This document shows positions 14,739 to 24,086 of a DNA stretch of 64,000 bases, piece by piece. A program made the translations under genes and the position numbers. Numbering within the stretch: the stretch's first letter is position 1; each line of letters starts with the position of its first letter. This DNA comes from Woeseiaceae bacterium (GTDB lineage Bacteria > Pseudomonadota > Gammaproteobacteria > Steroidobacterales > Woeseiaceae): positions 35,577-99,576 of the forward strand of contig JAJFKV010000025.1 in the NCBI GenBank assembly GCA_021773055.1, written 5' to 3'. The notes beneath the pieces were generated by a model, which saw only the letters and a list, made by a program, of their open reading frames with translations, did not search any database and was not told the origin of the DNA.

Positions 14739-16487
14739 ATGCTGATGCAACGAATTCTGCCGGTTCTCATACTACTTTTCGGGTTTTCATACAGCACTTA
14801 TGCACAGCTCGATAGCAGTGCCGTAATTCGTTACGACGATCTGCAACACCCGCTGCTCGGCAAGTCGGGTATGGTCGCGGCGCAGAACGCGCTATCCGCC
14901 GAGGTGGGCGCAGAGATACTGGCCGCAGGCGGCAGCGCCGTCGATGCTGCCGTCGCGACGGGATTTTCACTGGTGGTCACCTTGCCGCGTGCGGGCAACC
15001 TTGGTGGTGGCGGATTCATGTTGGTCCATGACGCAGCGAGCGATGAAAACATCGCAATCGACTACCGGGAAATGGCGCCGCAAGCCGCGACCCGGGACAT
15101 GTACCTCGACGAGAACGGCGACGTTGACACCAATCGCTCCCGATTCAGTCATCTTGCGGCCGGGGTGCCAGGGACTGTTAGCGGCTTTTACACGGCGCAC
15201 CAGAAGTTCGGCCGACTGCCGTGGAAAAAGTTGCTGCAGCCAGCCATCAAACAGGCTCGGGAAGGTATCGTGGTCAGTTACGATCTCGCAGTATTTCTGA
15301 GTAGTCGTAAGGGCCGCTTATGCCGCAATGAAGCAGCTTGTGGCTACTACTATAAGAGTAACGGCAGCGCCTACGAAGCTGGCGAATTGTTTGTGCAGAC
15401 CGATCTCGCCAATACCCTTGAACTCATAGCCGAACAGGGGCCAGATGCCTTTTATAAAGGCAAGATTGCGCGATTGATTGCGGCGGAAATGCAGCGCGGC
15501 GGTGGTCTCGTTGACCTTGCTTCGCTGGCGGCGTACAAACCAGCGATTCGTACGCCATTGACGGGTACTTACCGTGGCTTTGAAGTTGTGACTATGCCGC
15601 CAACCAGTTCAGGTGGTGTGCACGTGCTGCAAATGCTGAACATATTGGAGCATTTCCCCGTTGCTGACATGGGGGCCGGCAGTGCCGAAAGTGTTCACCT
15701 TTTAGCGGAAGTGGCACGTCTTGCTTACGCCGATCGATCGAAACACCTTGGCGACCCGGATCACTACGAAGTTCCCACTGACTGGTTGACGAGCAAAGAC
15801 TACGGCGCGCAACTTGCTGCGTCGATCGATATGCATAAGGCGCGCAACTCGAATGATGTTGCACCCGGTGTCGAGCCGATGTACGAGAGCGATGACACAA
15901 CACATTTCTCGGTTATGGATAGCGATGGCAATGTCGTTGCCAATACCTACACAATGAATTTTTCCTTTGGTTCCGGAATTGCCGTTCCCGGCGCGGGGTT
16001 CTTGCTTAACAACGAGATGGATGATTTCTCTGCAAAACCCGGCGTAATGAATGCATTCGGCATGCTCGGTGGTGATGCCAATGAGGTTGCGGCCGGCAAG
16101 CGACCTTTGAGCTCTATGACGCCGACGATGGTATTCGCTGATGGCGAACCGTGGTTTGCGACCGGAAGCCCGGGCGGAAGTCGGATCATTACGGTTGTGT
16201 TGCAAATGATCGTCAATGTAATCGATCACGGCATGAATCTCGCCGAAGCGGCAAACGCGCCGCGCATGCATCACCAGTGGTTCCCCGATGTATTGACTCT
16301 GGAGCCCGGTTTCAGTCCGGATACTATCAGGCTACTGCAGCAGCGCGGACACGACGTGCAAAACTCCAGATCCTCAAGCGGTAGTACGCAGAGTGTCGGC
16401 TTCTCCAATGGGCTTTACCAAGGCGCGTCGGACACGCGTCGACCCGGTGCGGGAAGTGCAACGCCGGATGCAGCAACAACTCAATGA
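14739..16487 (+). CDS. ggt: Gamma-glutamyltranspeptidase precursor
   Basis: A 582-residue periplasmic Ntn-hydrolase from the chosen start (14739, AGGG box 5 nt upstream; Met29 of the longer reading at 14745 is equally possible). The signal peptide ends near STYAQ. The large subunit contains GMVAAQNALSAEVGAEIL and GNLGGGGFMLVH. Autoprocessing should occur before Thr387 in DDTTHFSVMD, whose first Thr becomes the nucleophile. Downstream PLSSMTPTMV and SPGGSRIITVV complete the active site. It cleaves gamma-glutamyl bonds, for example in glutathione. Its stop overlaps the start of an MFS carrier (ATGA), and a gamma-glutamyl-polyamine gene set follows. Confidence 0.95.
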   Translation: MLMQRILPVLILLFGFSYSTYAQLDSSAVIRYDDLQHPLLGKSGMVAAQNALSAEVGAEILAAGGSAVDAAVATGFSLVVTLPRAGNLGGGGFMLVHDAASDENIAIDYREMAPQAATRDMYLDENGDVDTNRSRFSHLAAGVPGTVSGFYTAHQKFGRLPWKKLLQPAIKQAREGIVVSYDLAVFLSSRKGRLCRNEAACGYYYKSNGSAYEAGELFVQTDLANTLELIAEQGPDAFYKGKIARLIAAEMQRGGGLVDLASLAAYKPAIRTPLTGTYRGFEVVTMPPTSSGGVHVLQMLNILEHFPVADMGAGSAESVHLLAEVARLAYADRSKHLGDPDHYEVPTDWLTSKDYGAQLAASIDMHKARNSNDVAPGVEPMYESDDTTHFSVMDSDGNVVANTYTMNFSFGSGIAVPGAGFLLNNEMDDFSAKPGVMNAFGMLGGDANEVAAGKRPLSSMTPTMVFADGEPWFATGSPGGSRIITVVLQMIVNVIDHGMNLAEAANAPRMHHQWFPDVLTLEPGFSPDTIRLLQQRGHDVQNSRSSSGSTQSVGFSNGLYQGASDTRRPGAGSATPDAATTQ

Positions 16488-17770
16488 CGGCAGATTCGCC
16501 GCACTTGTCCCGGTCAGCACGGCGTTATGCGATGGTCATTCTTGCCATCGTCTACATGTTCAATTTTGTCGACCGGACCATACTCTCCATTTTGCTACCG
16601 TCAATCCGGGATGAGTTCGGCAGCAGCGATGCGTTCCTGGGTTTTCTAGCAGGAACAGCGTTCGCAGTTTTCTACGCAATCCTCGGCGTCCCGATTGCCA
16701 GGTATGCAGATCAATGCAATCGTCGCAATCTGATTGCTGCTGCTGTGGCAATTTGGAGCCTAATGACGGCCGTATCAGGAATCGCAGCTACTATCGTTCA
16801 TCTAACTCTCGCTCGTATTGGTGTTGGTATTGGTGAAGCTGGGTGTAGTCCGCCAGCTCACTCGATGATTGCAGATTACTACCCGCCGGAAAGTCGTTCG
16901 ACGGCGATGGGTTTTTATACAATCGGTATTTCGGCGGGCATCATGCTGGCGTACCTCGGTGGCGGTTGGGTTGTCCAAAACATAGGTTGGCGTGCGGCAT
17001 TTTTTGTCGTCGGCCTGCCAGGATTGATTCTCGCGGTACTGGTTCGTTTCACATTAGTAGAGCCGCAACGTGGCTTCTCGGAGGGGCGCAAAGCCGGCGC
17101 TCACCAGTCCAGCCTGATGCAAGTCATTCGATTCCTTTTGGACCGTCCATCGTTCTGGCATATGGCCGTTGCGGCCGGTTTGTCGTCGTTCGTCGGTTAC
17201 GCCGTCGTCATCTTTCTTCCGAGTTTCATCGATCGTAGCTTCGGCATTGCTTTTGCCGAAATCGGTCTTTGGCTCGGACTGATCCTGGGTATTGCTGGCG
17301 GTAGCGGATTCTTCCTCGGCGGGTACGTTGCCGACCACCTGGGCCGAAGCGGCCACAAACGGGCGCTGCAGTTCATAGCAATAACGGTACTTGTTTCCAC
17401 ATTGCTATTGGCGCTGATGTTCCTTGCTCACTCATGGACGACCGTCTTGCTGTTGTTCATTGTCCCGGCAATCACCATGAACGTGTACCTCGCGCCGGTA
17501 CTGGCGCAAACCCAGAGTCTCGTGTCACTGAACATGCGCGCGACGGCATCGGCGCTGGTTCTTCTGATAATCAACATTATTGGCCTTGCGCTCGGATCGT
17601 GGATCACAGGTATTCTCAGCGACTCGCTGGAGCCACAATTTGGCGAAGAGTCAATGCGCTACAGTTTGTTGATTGTGACTGTCATTATTTTGCCCTGGGC
17701 TGCCTGGCACTATTTTCGTGCCGGACATTGGATCGACAACGATCTGGCTCGCGCCACCGAGCACGACTGA
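16484..17770 (+). CDS. MFS transporter (spinster-like)
   Basis: A 428-residue twelve-helix major facilitator. Motif A-like loop is GVPIARYADQCNRRNLI after helix 2, and helix 4-5 carries RIGVGIGEAGCSPPAHSMIADYYPPESR, typical of the spinster-type MFS subfamily (shown only in part as motif RIGVGIGEAG). A large cytoplasmic loop near residues 195-215 separates the two halves. It is translationally coupled to the gamma-glutamyltranspeptidase gene by a 4-nt overlap, which suggests it imports a product of that enzyme such as an amino acid or dipeptide. That substrate is inference only. Confidence 0.88.
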   Translation: MTADSPHLSRSARRYAMVILAIVYMFNFVDRTILSILLPSIRDEFGSSDAFLGFLAGTAFAVFYAILGVPIARYADQCNRRNLIAAAVAIWSLMTAVSGIAATIVHLTLARIGVGIGEAGCSPPAHSMIADYYPPESRSTAMGFYTIGISAGIMLAYLGGGWVVQNIGWRAAFFVVGLPGLILAVLVRFTLVEPQRGFSEGRKAGAHQSSLMQVIRFLLDRPSFWHMAVAAGLSSFVGYAVVIFLPSFIDRSFGIAFAEIGLWLGLILGIAGGSGFFLGGYVADHLGRSGHKRALQFIAITVLVSTLLLALMFLAHSWTTVLLLFIVPAITMNVYLAPVLAQTQSLVSLNMRATASALVLLIINIIGLALGSWITGILSDSLEPQFGEESMRYSLLIVTVIILPWAAWHYFRAGHWIDNDLARATEHD

Positions 17771-17776
17771 ACAGTT

Positions 17777-19162
17777 CTAGACCGAACGCAAATACCAGTC
17801 AAAGTCGAGCTGGCTAACCACATTGTGGAATTTTTCTGCCTCTGCCCGGCGATTCATTGCGTAATACTTGCAATAATCTTTGCCTAGGTATTCCGGCAGC
17901 ACTTTGCTCCGTGAAAACTTGTCAATTGCTGCCTCCCAGCGATTGGGAATTTTCAGTTTTGGCACAATGTGCGCCCCTTGCTCGACCATCACGCCGGGAT
18001 CAATCTTGTTCTTCAAGCCGTGATGCACTCCGGCTGCAACGCCAGCCATAACAAGATACGGATTCGCATCGGCTCCCGATGTGCGATGTTCAAAGCGCAG
18101 GTTGTTCGCATCAGACTCGGGAATCCGCACCGAAACGACGCGGTGATTAACACCCCAGTTGGGCTCAACCGGCGCAAACATGTCAGGCCTCAGGCGGCGG
18201 TAGGAGTTGGCATTTGGCGCGCCGATCAATGTTGCCTCCGGCATTAGCTTCAGCAACCCGCCGACCGCATGTCGCAGGCGTGCCGAAAACGGTGGCGTTG
18301 CCAAATTGTCTTTTCCCGCTGAAAAATAGTTTTTGCCATTCTTGTCGACGATGCTCATGTGAATGTGGAGCCCACATCCCGCATCCTCTTCAAACGGCTT
18401 GGCCATAAAACAGGCGATGAGTCCGTGTTTTCGCGCTGCGGCTTTGATGATACGTTTGAGGAGTACGGCATGATCGCAAGCCAGCACCGCATCGTCGACA
18501 TGGTGCAGATTGATCTCAAACTGGCCCGGCGAGTATTCGGAAATCGCAGCTTCGGCGGGCACATTCTGGGCCTCGCACCAGTCGTAAACGTCATCCAGAA
18601 AACCCTCGACCTCGAACAAGTCATCGGGATGATAGACCTGCGTTCCAGGCTGAATGCGTTCACTTCCCGGAATTAGCGGTGCGCCGATTTGTACATTCTT
18701 CGACTTGCCATCGAGTAGGTAGAACTCGAGTTCGGTCGCGACGACCGGAGTGAGGCCCATTTTCTTAAGAGGGCGCAAGGTGTTCTCGAGAACCGCGCGA
18801 GGGTCGGCGAAGAAATTTGAGCCATCTTCTGTCAGTACCCGAAACAGTGCCTGCCCCAGCGGTTTCCGAGCCCACGGTACCGGTGCGATCGAACCCGGAA
18901 TCAATTTGGCCGGGAGGTCGGGATCACCGTCGTCCTCGCCGTAGGGGATTCCGGAAACGGTTTCTCCCAGTGTCGTCAGCAGCGTCGCTCCGGCACAAAA
19001 GATGAAGCCACCATTACAGCTTTTCTCGAATTCATTCGGCCGGACTCGCTTGCCCTTAAGGATTCCGTTGAGATCCGGAATGAGCAGCTCCAGTGATTCA
19101 AATTTGCCGTGCTTTTTCTGTACTGCCTTGATCTCAGTGACAAGGGGATGCTGCTTCGCCAT
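17777..19162 (-). CDS. Glutamine synthetase-like gamma-glutamyl-polyamine synthetase
   Basis: A 461-residue type I glutamine-synthetase-fold enzyme of the PuuA/SpuI subgroup, which ligates glutamate to amines using ATP. Metal and ATP blocks are visible: ATELEFYLLDG near 145, EYSPGQFEINL near 210, CGLHIHMSIVD near 263, NSYRRLRPDMFAPV near 318 and RIPESDANNLRFEHR near 350. The adenylylation-site region of true GlnA is absent. It lies divergently from an IclR regulator and downstream-facing to the MFS gene. A second paralogue is encoded at 22745-24076. In Pseudomonas, SpuI and SpuB form a comparable pair. Confidence 0.88.
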   Translation of the reverse strand: MAKQHPLVTEIKAVQKKHGKFESLELLIPDLNGILKGKRVRPNEFEKSCNGGFIFCAGATLLTTLGETVSGIPYGEDDGDPDLPAKLIPGSIAPVPWARKPLGQALFRVLTEDGSNFFADPRAVLENTLRPLKKMGLTPVVATELEFYLLDGKSKNVQIGAPLIPGSERIQPGTQVYHPDDLFEVEGFLDDVYDWCEAQNVPAEAAISEYSPGQFEINLHHVDDAVLACDHAVLLKRIIKAAARKHGLIACFMAKPFEEDAGCGLHIHMSIVDKNGKNYFSAGKDNLATPPFSARLRHAVGGLLKLMPEATLIGAPNANSYRRLRPDMFAPVEPNWGVNHRVVSVRIPESDANNLRFEHRTSGADANPYLVMAGVAAGVHHGLKNKIDPGVMVEQGAHIVPKLKIPNRWEAAIDKFSRSKVLPEYLGKDYCKYYAMNRRAEAEKFHNVVSQLDFDWYLRSV

Positions 19163-19237
19163 TTTTCGTACTCATTCTTTCGAAGTACCAAGAGAATCGA
19201 CGATTCTAGCGGTTGCCGCAACAGGTTGGAATGATTT

Positions 19238-19264
19238 ATATTATGAACTCTAAATTCATAATAT
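19238..19264. promoter_or_regulatory. Perfect IclR-type operator palindrome
   Basis: ATATTATGAA-N7-TTCATAATAT is a perfect 10-bp inverted repeat in the 111-bp gap between the divergent glutamine-synthetase-like gene and the IclR gene, ending 9 nt before the IclR start codon. AT-rich palindromes in this position are typical of IclR-family sites. It could control both directions and the downstream NhaC-PuuD operon. No protein-binding evidence is available from sequence alone. Confidence 0.65.
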
Positions 19265-19273
19265 GGAATCATA

Positions 19274-20029
19274 ATGCGTGACCACGCAGCACCGCAGGGA
19301 GCTCAGGCCGCGCTCCGGGCCATACGGCTACTGAAACTCTTTACAGTTGAATCGCCAGAACTTCAGCTTGCACAGATCAGTGCAGGTTCCGGGTTGAACA
19401 AGACAACGACGCATCGCCTGTTGCAGGCGCTGCTGAGTGAAGAGCTGCTGGACCGCAATCCCAGCGGCGGTGCTTATCGTTTGGGCCCGGGCATGATGGC
19501 ACTCGGCGTCCTGGCGCTGTCGAGCAATGACCTTCGCTTGCGCGCACGGCCGCTCTTGAAACGGCTTGCGGAGGACACTGGCGAAACGGCGACTCTGGAA
19601 GTACCTATTGATGACACCATGCTGATTCTGGACGAAGTCAGCGGCAAGCACTTCGTGGGTGCGTCTGGCAACGTCGGTACACGCTGGCCCATCCATGCCA
19701 CGTCAACCGGGAAGGCATTCATTGCGTTCGAGAAGCACGGTTCCGATCGGTTGGCCGAACGGCTGCAACCATTGACAGCGAGAACCATCACCCAACGGGA
19801 TGAACTCGAGCGGCAATTGAGTAATATTCGTCGGCGCGGTTTCGCCGAAACGGTGGATGAGCTGGAGGAGGGCTTTTCCGGCGTCGGCGCGATTGTCCGG
19901 GGCGGCACGGGCGAAGTGCTGGGAGCCTTGTCAATCTGTGGGCCCAGTCAGCGCATGTCAGAGAGTCGCCGCGCACAGCTCGGCGCGACACTATGCACAG
20001 TCGCGACGCACCTGCAGCCGCGATACTGA
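19274..20029 (+). CDS. IclR family transcriptional regulator
   Basis: A 251-residue regulator. The N-terminal winged helix-turn-helix is at about 15-75 (LQLAQISAGSGLNKTTTHRL). The C-terminal IclR effector domain (about 85-250) includes WPIHATSTGKAFIAF and the conserved RGFAETVDELEEGFSGVGAIV block. It is divergent from one gamma-glutamyl-polyamine synthetase gene and directly upstream of NhaC, PuuD, the second synthetase, SpuC-like aminotransferase and agmatinase genes. It is therefore the likely local regulator of this polyamine region. The effector may be a polyamine or gamma-glutamyl intermediate. Confidence 0.92.
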   Translation: MRDHAAPQGAQAALRAIRLLKLFTVESPELQLAQISAGSGLNKTTTHRLLQALLSEELLDRNPSGGAYRLGPGMMALGVLALSSNDLRLRARPLLKRLAEDTGETATLEVPIDDTMLILDEVSGKHFVGASGNVGTRWPIHATSTGKAFIAFEKHGSDRLAERLQPLTARTITQRDELERQLSNIRRRGFAETVDELEEGFSGVGAIVRGGTGEVLGALSICGPSQRMSESRRAQLGATLCTVATHLQPRY

Positions 20030-20044
20030 TTGCTCCGTGATAAG

Positions 20045-21970
20045 ATGCGATTCGATAATCAGCGCAGGAATAACAACATCAATACTCGCAAGCTGGTCCC
20101 AGGGAAGTTACCTGTCATCGCGTCCGCTGCAGCTGTTCTCGCGGCGGTCTTTTCATTTTCAGCTCACGCCATCGAAGTCGAAACCCCGGCAGTTGCATTA
20201 AGCGGCGTTTCGATGACCTATACGGTCAGCGATGCGACTCCGGGTGACTTCGTTAGTATTGCAGTTGGTGGCAAATCCTTCAGTGCCATTGCGGACGACA
20301 ACGGACAGGCTGAATTCACCGATGTGGCAATTGCTGCGGCAGGTGAAACCACCGTCACGGCAACTGCTGGCGGAGCATCAGCAAAGGTCTCCGTGCGTGT
20401 AATACCGGGTTGGGTTTCGATTCTGCCGGCAGTAATGGCAATCGCGATTGCCCTGACTTTGCGCAACGTAATTCCAGCCCTGTTGCTCGGCTTGTGGCTG
20501 GGTGCAACCGCCTTGCAATCATTTAGTGCGAAGGGCGCAGGACTTGGCCTGCTGGATACTTTTCAGGTCTTTGTCAGAGGCGCGCTGGCGGATTCAGATC
20601 GTGCATCCATTGTCCTGTTCACGATGATGATTGGCGGCATGGTGGGAATCATTACTCGCAATGGTGGCATGGCCAGTATCGTTCTTGCCATTGTGAGTCG
20701 GGCGAAGACCGCGATCGGTGGACAAGTGGCTGTCTGGCTGATGGGCATGATGATCTTTTTCGATGACTACAGTAATACGCTGGTGGTCGGGAATACCGCC
20801 AGGTCATTGACGGACCATCTGAAGATATCACGTGAAAAACTCGCCTACATCGTCGATTCGACCGCAGCTCCCGTCGCGTGTATCGCCCTCATTACTACAT
20901 GGATTGGCTATCAGATTGGCCTCATTGATCAGGCGCTGGGGACAATCCCCGAGCTCGCCGATTTTCAGGCGTACTCCGTGTTTATCCAGTCAATTCCATA
21001 CAGTTTTTATCCGATTCTGGCGATAGCATTTGTGCTGATCGTTGCATCTTCCGGTCTTGATTTTGGTCCGATGTATAAAGCAGAAGTCAGGGCCAGGGGT
21101 GGCAAGGTAAAACCGGAAATGGCAGAGGCATTACCCGCGCTCGAAGGTGAAGAATTGTCACCGAAAGACAATATTCCCCTGCGCGCATTTAATGCGTTTA
21201 TTCCCATCATCGTATTAATCGTTGCGTTGGGAGCGAGTCTTGTCGCGCTGGGCGAAGGTGACACGTTGACGCGAATTCTGGAGACCACTGAGCCGTACAA
21301 GGCGATGATGTATTCATCATTTATGGGCGTTCTTGCCGCTGCAACACTGACCATTGGCCAGGGAATACTGTCGGTTCACGAAACGATCGATGCCTGGTAT
21401 GGGGGCCTCCGAGCCACTTTGTTCGGCATGATCATTCTGGTACTGGCGTGGTCACTGTCGGACGTTACCGCTGCGTTGCATACGGCATCGTATCTCGTAA
21501 CCTTGCTCGCTGATTCACTGCCCGTAGCGCTGATACCGGCGATCGCATTCATTCTTGCGGCAATCACAGCTTTTACGACGGGTACAAGCTGGGGCACCAT
21601 GGCGATACTGATGCCATTAATCATTCCGCTCTCCTGGGCTGTCATGACCGTGCATGGGGTAGCGGATCCGAGCGGTATGCACATTATGTATTCGGCGATC
21701 GCATGCGTTCTTGCCGGCGCAGTGTGGGGTGATCATTGCTCGCCGATTTCAGACACGACCGTGTTGTCTTCCATTGCCAGTGGTTGCAATCACATCGAGC
21801 ACGTTCGCACGCAGCTTCCATATGCGCTGTTGGTAGGAGCGGCGAGTCTTCTGATTGGAACCATACCCGGGGGGTATGGAGTGCCGCCCTGGATATCATT
21901 GTTAGTCGGCGTCTCGGTTCTGTACGCAATTCTAAAAACATTCGGACGGCGCGCCGAGGCGCAGACGTGA
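20045..21970 (+). CDS. NhaC-family Na+/H+ antiporter with N-terminal periplasmic domain
   Basis: A 641-residue membrane protein from the ATG at 20045 (a TTG at 20030 is in frame directly after the IclR stop). A signal-peptide-like segment ends near SAHAIEVE. It is followed by about 85 residues with an Ig/big-like beta character (AVALSGVSMTYTVSDATPG to KVSVRVIP). Then come about eleven hydrophobic helices of the NhaC superfamily, with FFDDYSNTLVVGN, STAAPVACIALITTWIGYQ and GDHCSPISDTTVLSSIAS. Its position inside a polyamine operon suggests it may export or exchange an amine or support pH balance during uptake. The N-terminal domain is not present in Bacillus-type NhaC. Confidence 0.85.
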   Translation: MRFDNQRRNNNINTRKLVPGKLPVIASAAAVLAAVFSFSAHAIEVETPAVALSGVSMTYTVSDATPGDFVSIAVGGKSFSAIADDNGQAEFTDVAIAAAGETTVTATAGGASAKVSVRVIPGWVSILPAVMAIAIALTLRNVIPALLLGLWLGATALQSFSAKGAGLGLLDTFQVFVRGALADSDRASIVLFTMMIGGMVGIITRNGGMASIVLAIVSRAKTAIGGQVAVWLMGMMIFFDDYSNTLVVGNTARSLTDHLKISREKLAYIVDSTAAPVACIALITTWIGYQIGLIDQALGTIPELADFQAYSVFIQSIPYSFYPILAIAFVLIVASSGLDFGPMYKAEVRARGGKVKPEMAEALPALEGEELSPKDNIPLRAFNAFIPIIVLIVALGASLVALGEGDTLTRILETTEPYKAMMYSSFMGVLAAATLTIGQGILSVHETIDAWYGGLRATLFGMIILVLAWSLSDVTAALHTASYLVTLLADSLPVALIPAIAFILAAITAFTTGTSWGTMAILMPLIIPLSWAVMTVHGVADPSGMHIMYSAIACVLAGAVWGDHCSPISDTTVLSSIASGCNHIEHVRTQLPYALLVGAASLLIGTIPGGYGVPPWISLLVGVSVLYAILKTFGRRAEAQT

Positions 21971-21978
21971 TTAGGTGA

Positions 21979-22752
21979 ATGCAAGTGCCCGCCAGACCCA
22001 CCATTGCTGTCCCATCTGACCGGCGTATTCTGGACCCTCACCCGTCACACACTACTGGCGAAAAATACCTGCGTGCGATCATTGACGGCGCAAACGGATT
22101 GCCCATTATCGTGCCGTCCATGGCGGAGGACATCAGTGTCGATGAAATCCTTGATCGCATTGATGGCATTGCTCTGACCGGCAGCTACTCCAATATCGAG
22201 CCACATTATTACGGCGCGGAACCGGCAGGGGATAGTGGTTTCCACGATCCACACCGCGATGCGATGACGCTACCGCTTGCATTGCGAGCGCTTGCAAGGG
22301 GCGTTCCGTTACTCGCCGTTTGTCGGGGGCACCAGGAGTTAAACGTTGCTCTGGGCGGCACATTGCATCAAAACCTGGACGACGTTCAGGGCTATCACAG
22401 TCATCTTGAGAACAAATCGGATCCGCTGGACGTGCAGTACGGGCCGTCGCATTCGGTGTCAATGATGGAAGGTGGGTTGTTACGTCAGTTGGCAGGCGTG
22501 GACTCGATCCTGGTGAATTCATTGCATGCGCAGGGAATTGCGAAGCTCGCGGATGGCGTAACCGTCGAGGCCGTTGCCGATGACGGCTTGATCGAAGCAT
22601 TCACCGTCGATACAGCGCCCGGTTTCAATCTGTCCGTGCAGTGGCATCCTGAATGGCGAGTAACTGAAAATGAATTTTCGATGAAAATATTCAAGGCATT
22701 TGGTGACGCGTGCAGATCACGCTCAGCAGAACGACAGGTGCATTGTGAGTAA
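21979..22752 (+). CDS. puuD: Gamma-glutamyl-gamma-aminobutyrate hydrolase
   Basis: A 257-residue class I glutamine-amidotransferase-like hydrolase (peptidase C26). It releases glutamate from gamma-glutamyl-GABA, or from the gamma-glutamyl product of other polyamines, late in the gamma-glutamylated putrescine pathway. The triad is visible: Cys115 in AVCRGHQELNV, His223 and Glu225 in QWHPEW. It corresponds to spuA of Pseudomonas and, like it, is followed by a PuuA-like synthetase and an aminotransferase. Start at ATG with a TAGGTGA box; 8 nt after the antiporter gene. It overlaps the next gene by 8 nt. Confidence 0.94.
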   Translation: MQVPARPTIAVPSDRRILDPHPSHTTGEKYLRAIIDGANGLPIIVPSMAEDISVDEILDRIDGIALTGSYSNIEPHYYGAEPAGDSGFHDPHRDAMTLPLALRALARGVPLLAVCRGHQELNVALGGTLHQNLDDVQGYHSHLENKSDPLDVQYGPSHSVSMMEGGLLRQLAGVDSILVNSLHAQGIAKLADGVTVEAVADDGLIEAFTVDTAPGFNLSVQWHPEWRVTENEFSMKIFKAFGDACRSRSAERQVHCE

Positions 22753-24076
22753 AGACGATGTCTTTCAGGCTTGGTTACAGGAACGCAAAATCGAAGATGT
22801 TGAAGCGTTCGTTCCGGACATGGCCGGTTCCGCACGTGGCAAGGTGATCCCGGCCGACAAGTTCGGGACTAGTCAGGTCAAAATGCCAGAGTCAATCTTC
22901 TCGCAAACCATTTCGGGCGACTACATCGACGATGTGAACAACGTCGAGGATCGTGACATGTTGCTGGTACCCGACCCAACAACACTTCGCCCGGTACCGT
23001 GGTTGTCTGACCCTGCTGCCTCGGTATTTTTTGACTGCTACCACCGTGATGGCACTCAGGTCGCGAAATCTCCGCGCTCCGTGTTACGAAACGTTCTCGC
23101 GAAATTCGAGGCACGCGGCTGGATACCCGTAGTTGCACCGGAAGTCGAATTTTACCTGTTGAGTCCGCACTCGGACCCACAAGCGGACCCGAAGCCACCG
23201 GAGGGCCGCCTTGGGCGGACCGAGAATGTTCGGCAGCCCTTCAGCATTGACACGATGAACGACTTTGAGCCGTTTATTTTCGACGTCTATAAATATTGCG
23301 AAGCTCAGGGGATTCGGGTTGACACGCTGTCCCAGGAGATGGGTCCTGCGCAGCTGGAGATCAACTTCAAACATGGCAACGCACTTGATCTTGCCGACCA
23401 GGTGTTCCTCTTCAAGCGCACACTTCGTGAGGCCGCCATTCTTCATGAAATTCATGCGACATTTCTCGCCAAACCGTATTCCGGGGAGGCCGGCAGTTCA
23501 TTGCACATTCACCAGAGTGTTCTCGACAAGAAGGGCGACAACATATTTTCGCAAGACGACGGACAGGCGAGCGATCTGTTCCACGGCTATCTTGGCGGAC
23601 TGCAGCGCTACATGCCCGATGTCATGCTGACTTTCGCGCCCTACGTCAATTCCTACCGACGCTTCATCAACCCGCAGTGTTCTCCCGTTAATCTGGCGTG
23701 GGCGATAGATAACCGCACTGTTGGCCTGCGGGTCCCGGACTCACCACCAGAAGCTCGGCGGGTTGAAAACCGGTTGGCCGGGTCTGACGTGAATCCCTAC
23801 CTGGCGATCGCGGCTACTTTGGCGTGCGGTTATCTCGGTATGGTGGAGGGGCTGAAGCCAAGCGCAGAAACGGAAGGTAGTGCCTATGGCGGCGAAATCG
23901 ACTTGCACCGACATATTTACCCGGCGATCGATGCTATGCGAGATAGTGCAGCAATGCGAAGTATGCTCGGCGATGAATTCGTGACGCTGTATACGGACCT
24001 AAAAGACGCCGAATATCGTGAATTTCAAGAAGTCATCACGCCGTACGAACGTGAAATCCTAATGTTCAATGTTTAA
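22745..24076 (+). CDS. Gamma-glutamyl-polyamine synthetase (PuuA/SpuB-like)
   Basis: A 443-residue glutamine-synthetase-fold ligase. Start placed at GTG 22745, which overlaps the puuD stop and has an ACAGGTG box. A TTG start at 22700 is less likely. Active-site blocks: APEVEFYLLS near 140, EMGPAQLEINF near 198, GSSLHIHQSVLD near 250, NSYRRFINPQCSPVNLAW near 303 and RVPDSPPEARRVENR near 335. The arginine-binding region and residues following it differ from the divergent paralogue at 17777-19162, so the two may act on different amines. It sits between puuD and a SpuC-like aminotransferase, matching the spuABC order. Confidence 0.9.
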   Translation: MSKDDVFQAWLQERKIEDVEAFVPDMAGSARGKVIPADKFGTSQVKMPESIFSQTISGDYIDDVNNVEDRDMLLVPDPTTLRPVPWLSDPAASVFFDCYHRDGTQVAKSPRSVLRNVLAKFEARGWIPVVAPEVEFYLLSPHSDPQADPKPPEGRLGRTENVRQPFSIDTMNDFEPFIFDVYKYCEAQGIRVDTLSQEMGPAQLEINFKHGNALDLADQVFLFKRTLREAAILHEIHATFLAKPYSGEAGSSLHIHQSVLDKKGDNIFSQDDGQASDLFHGYLGGLQRYMPDVMLTFAPYVNSYRRFINPQCSPVNLAWAIDNRTVGLRVPDSPPEARRVENRLAGSDVNPYLAIAATLACGYLGMVEGLKPSAETEGSAYGGEIDLHRHIYPAIDAMRDSAAMRSMLGDEFVTLYTDLKDAEYREFQEVITPYEREILMFNV

Positions 24077-24086
24077 TGAGGTTGTT

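Noticed and set aside
21830-21842. Another GTAGGAGC copy
   Set aside because: It lies inside the antiporter coding sequence, in a conserved Leu-Val-Gly-Ala stretch, and has no flanking stem, so it is probably chance.
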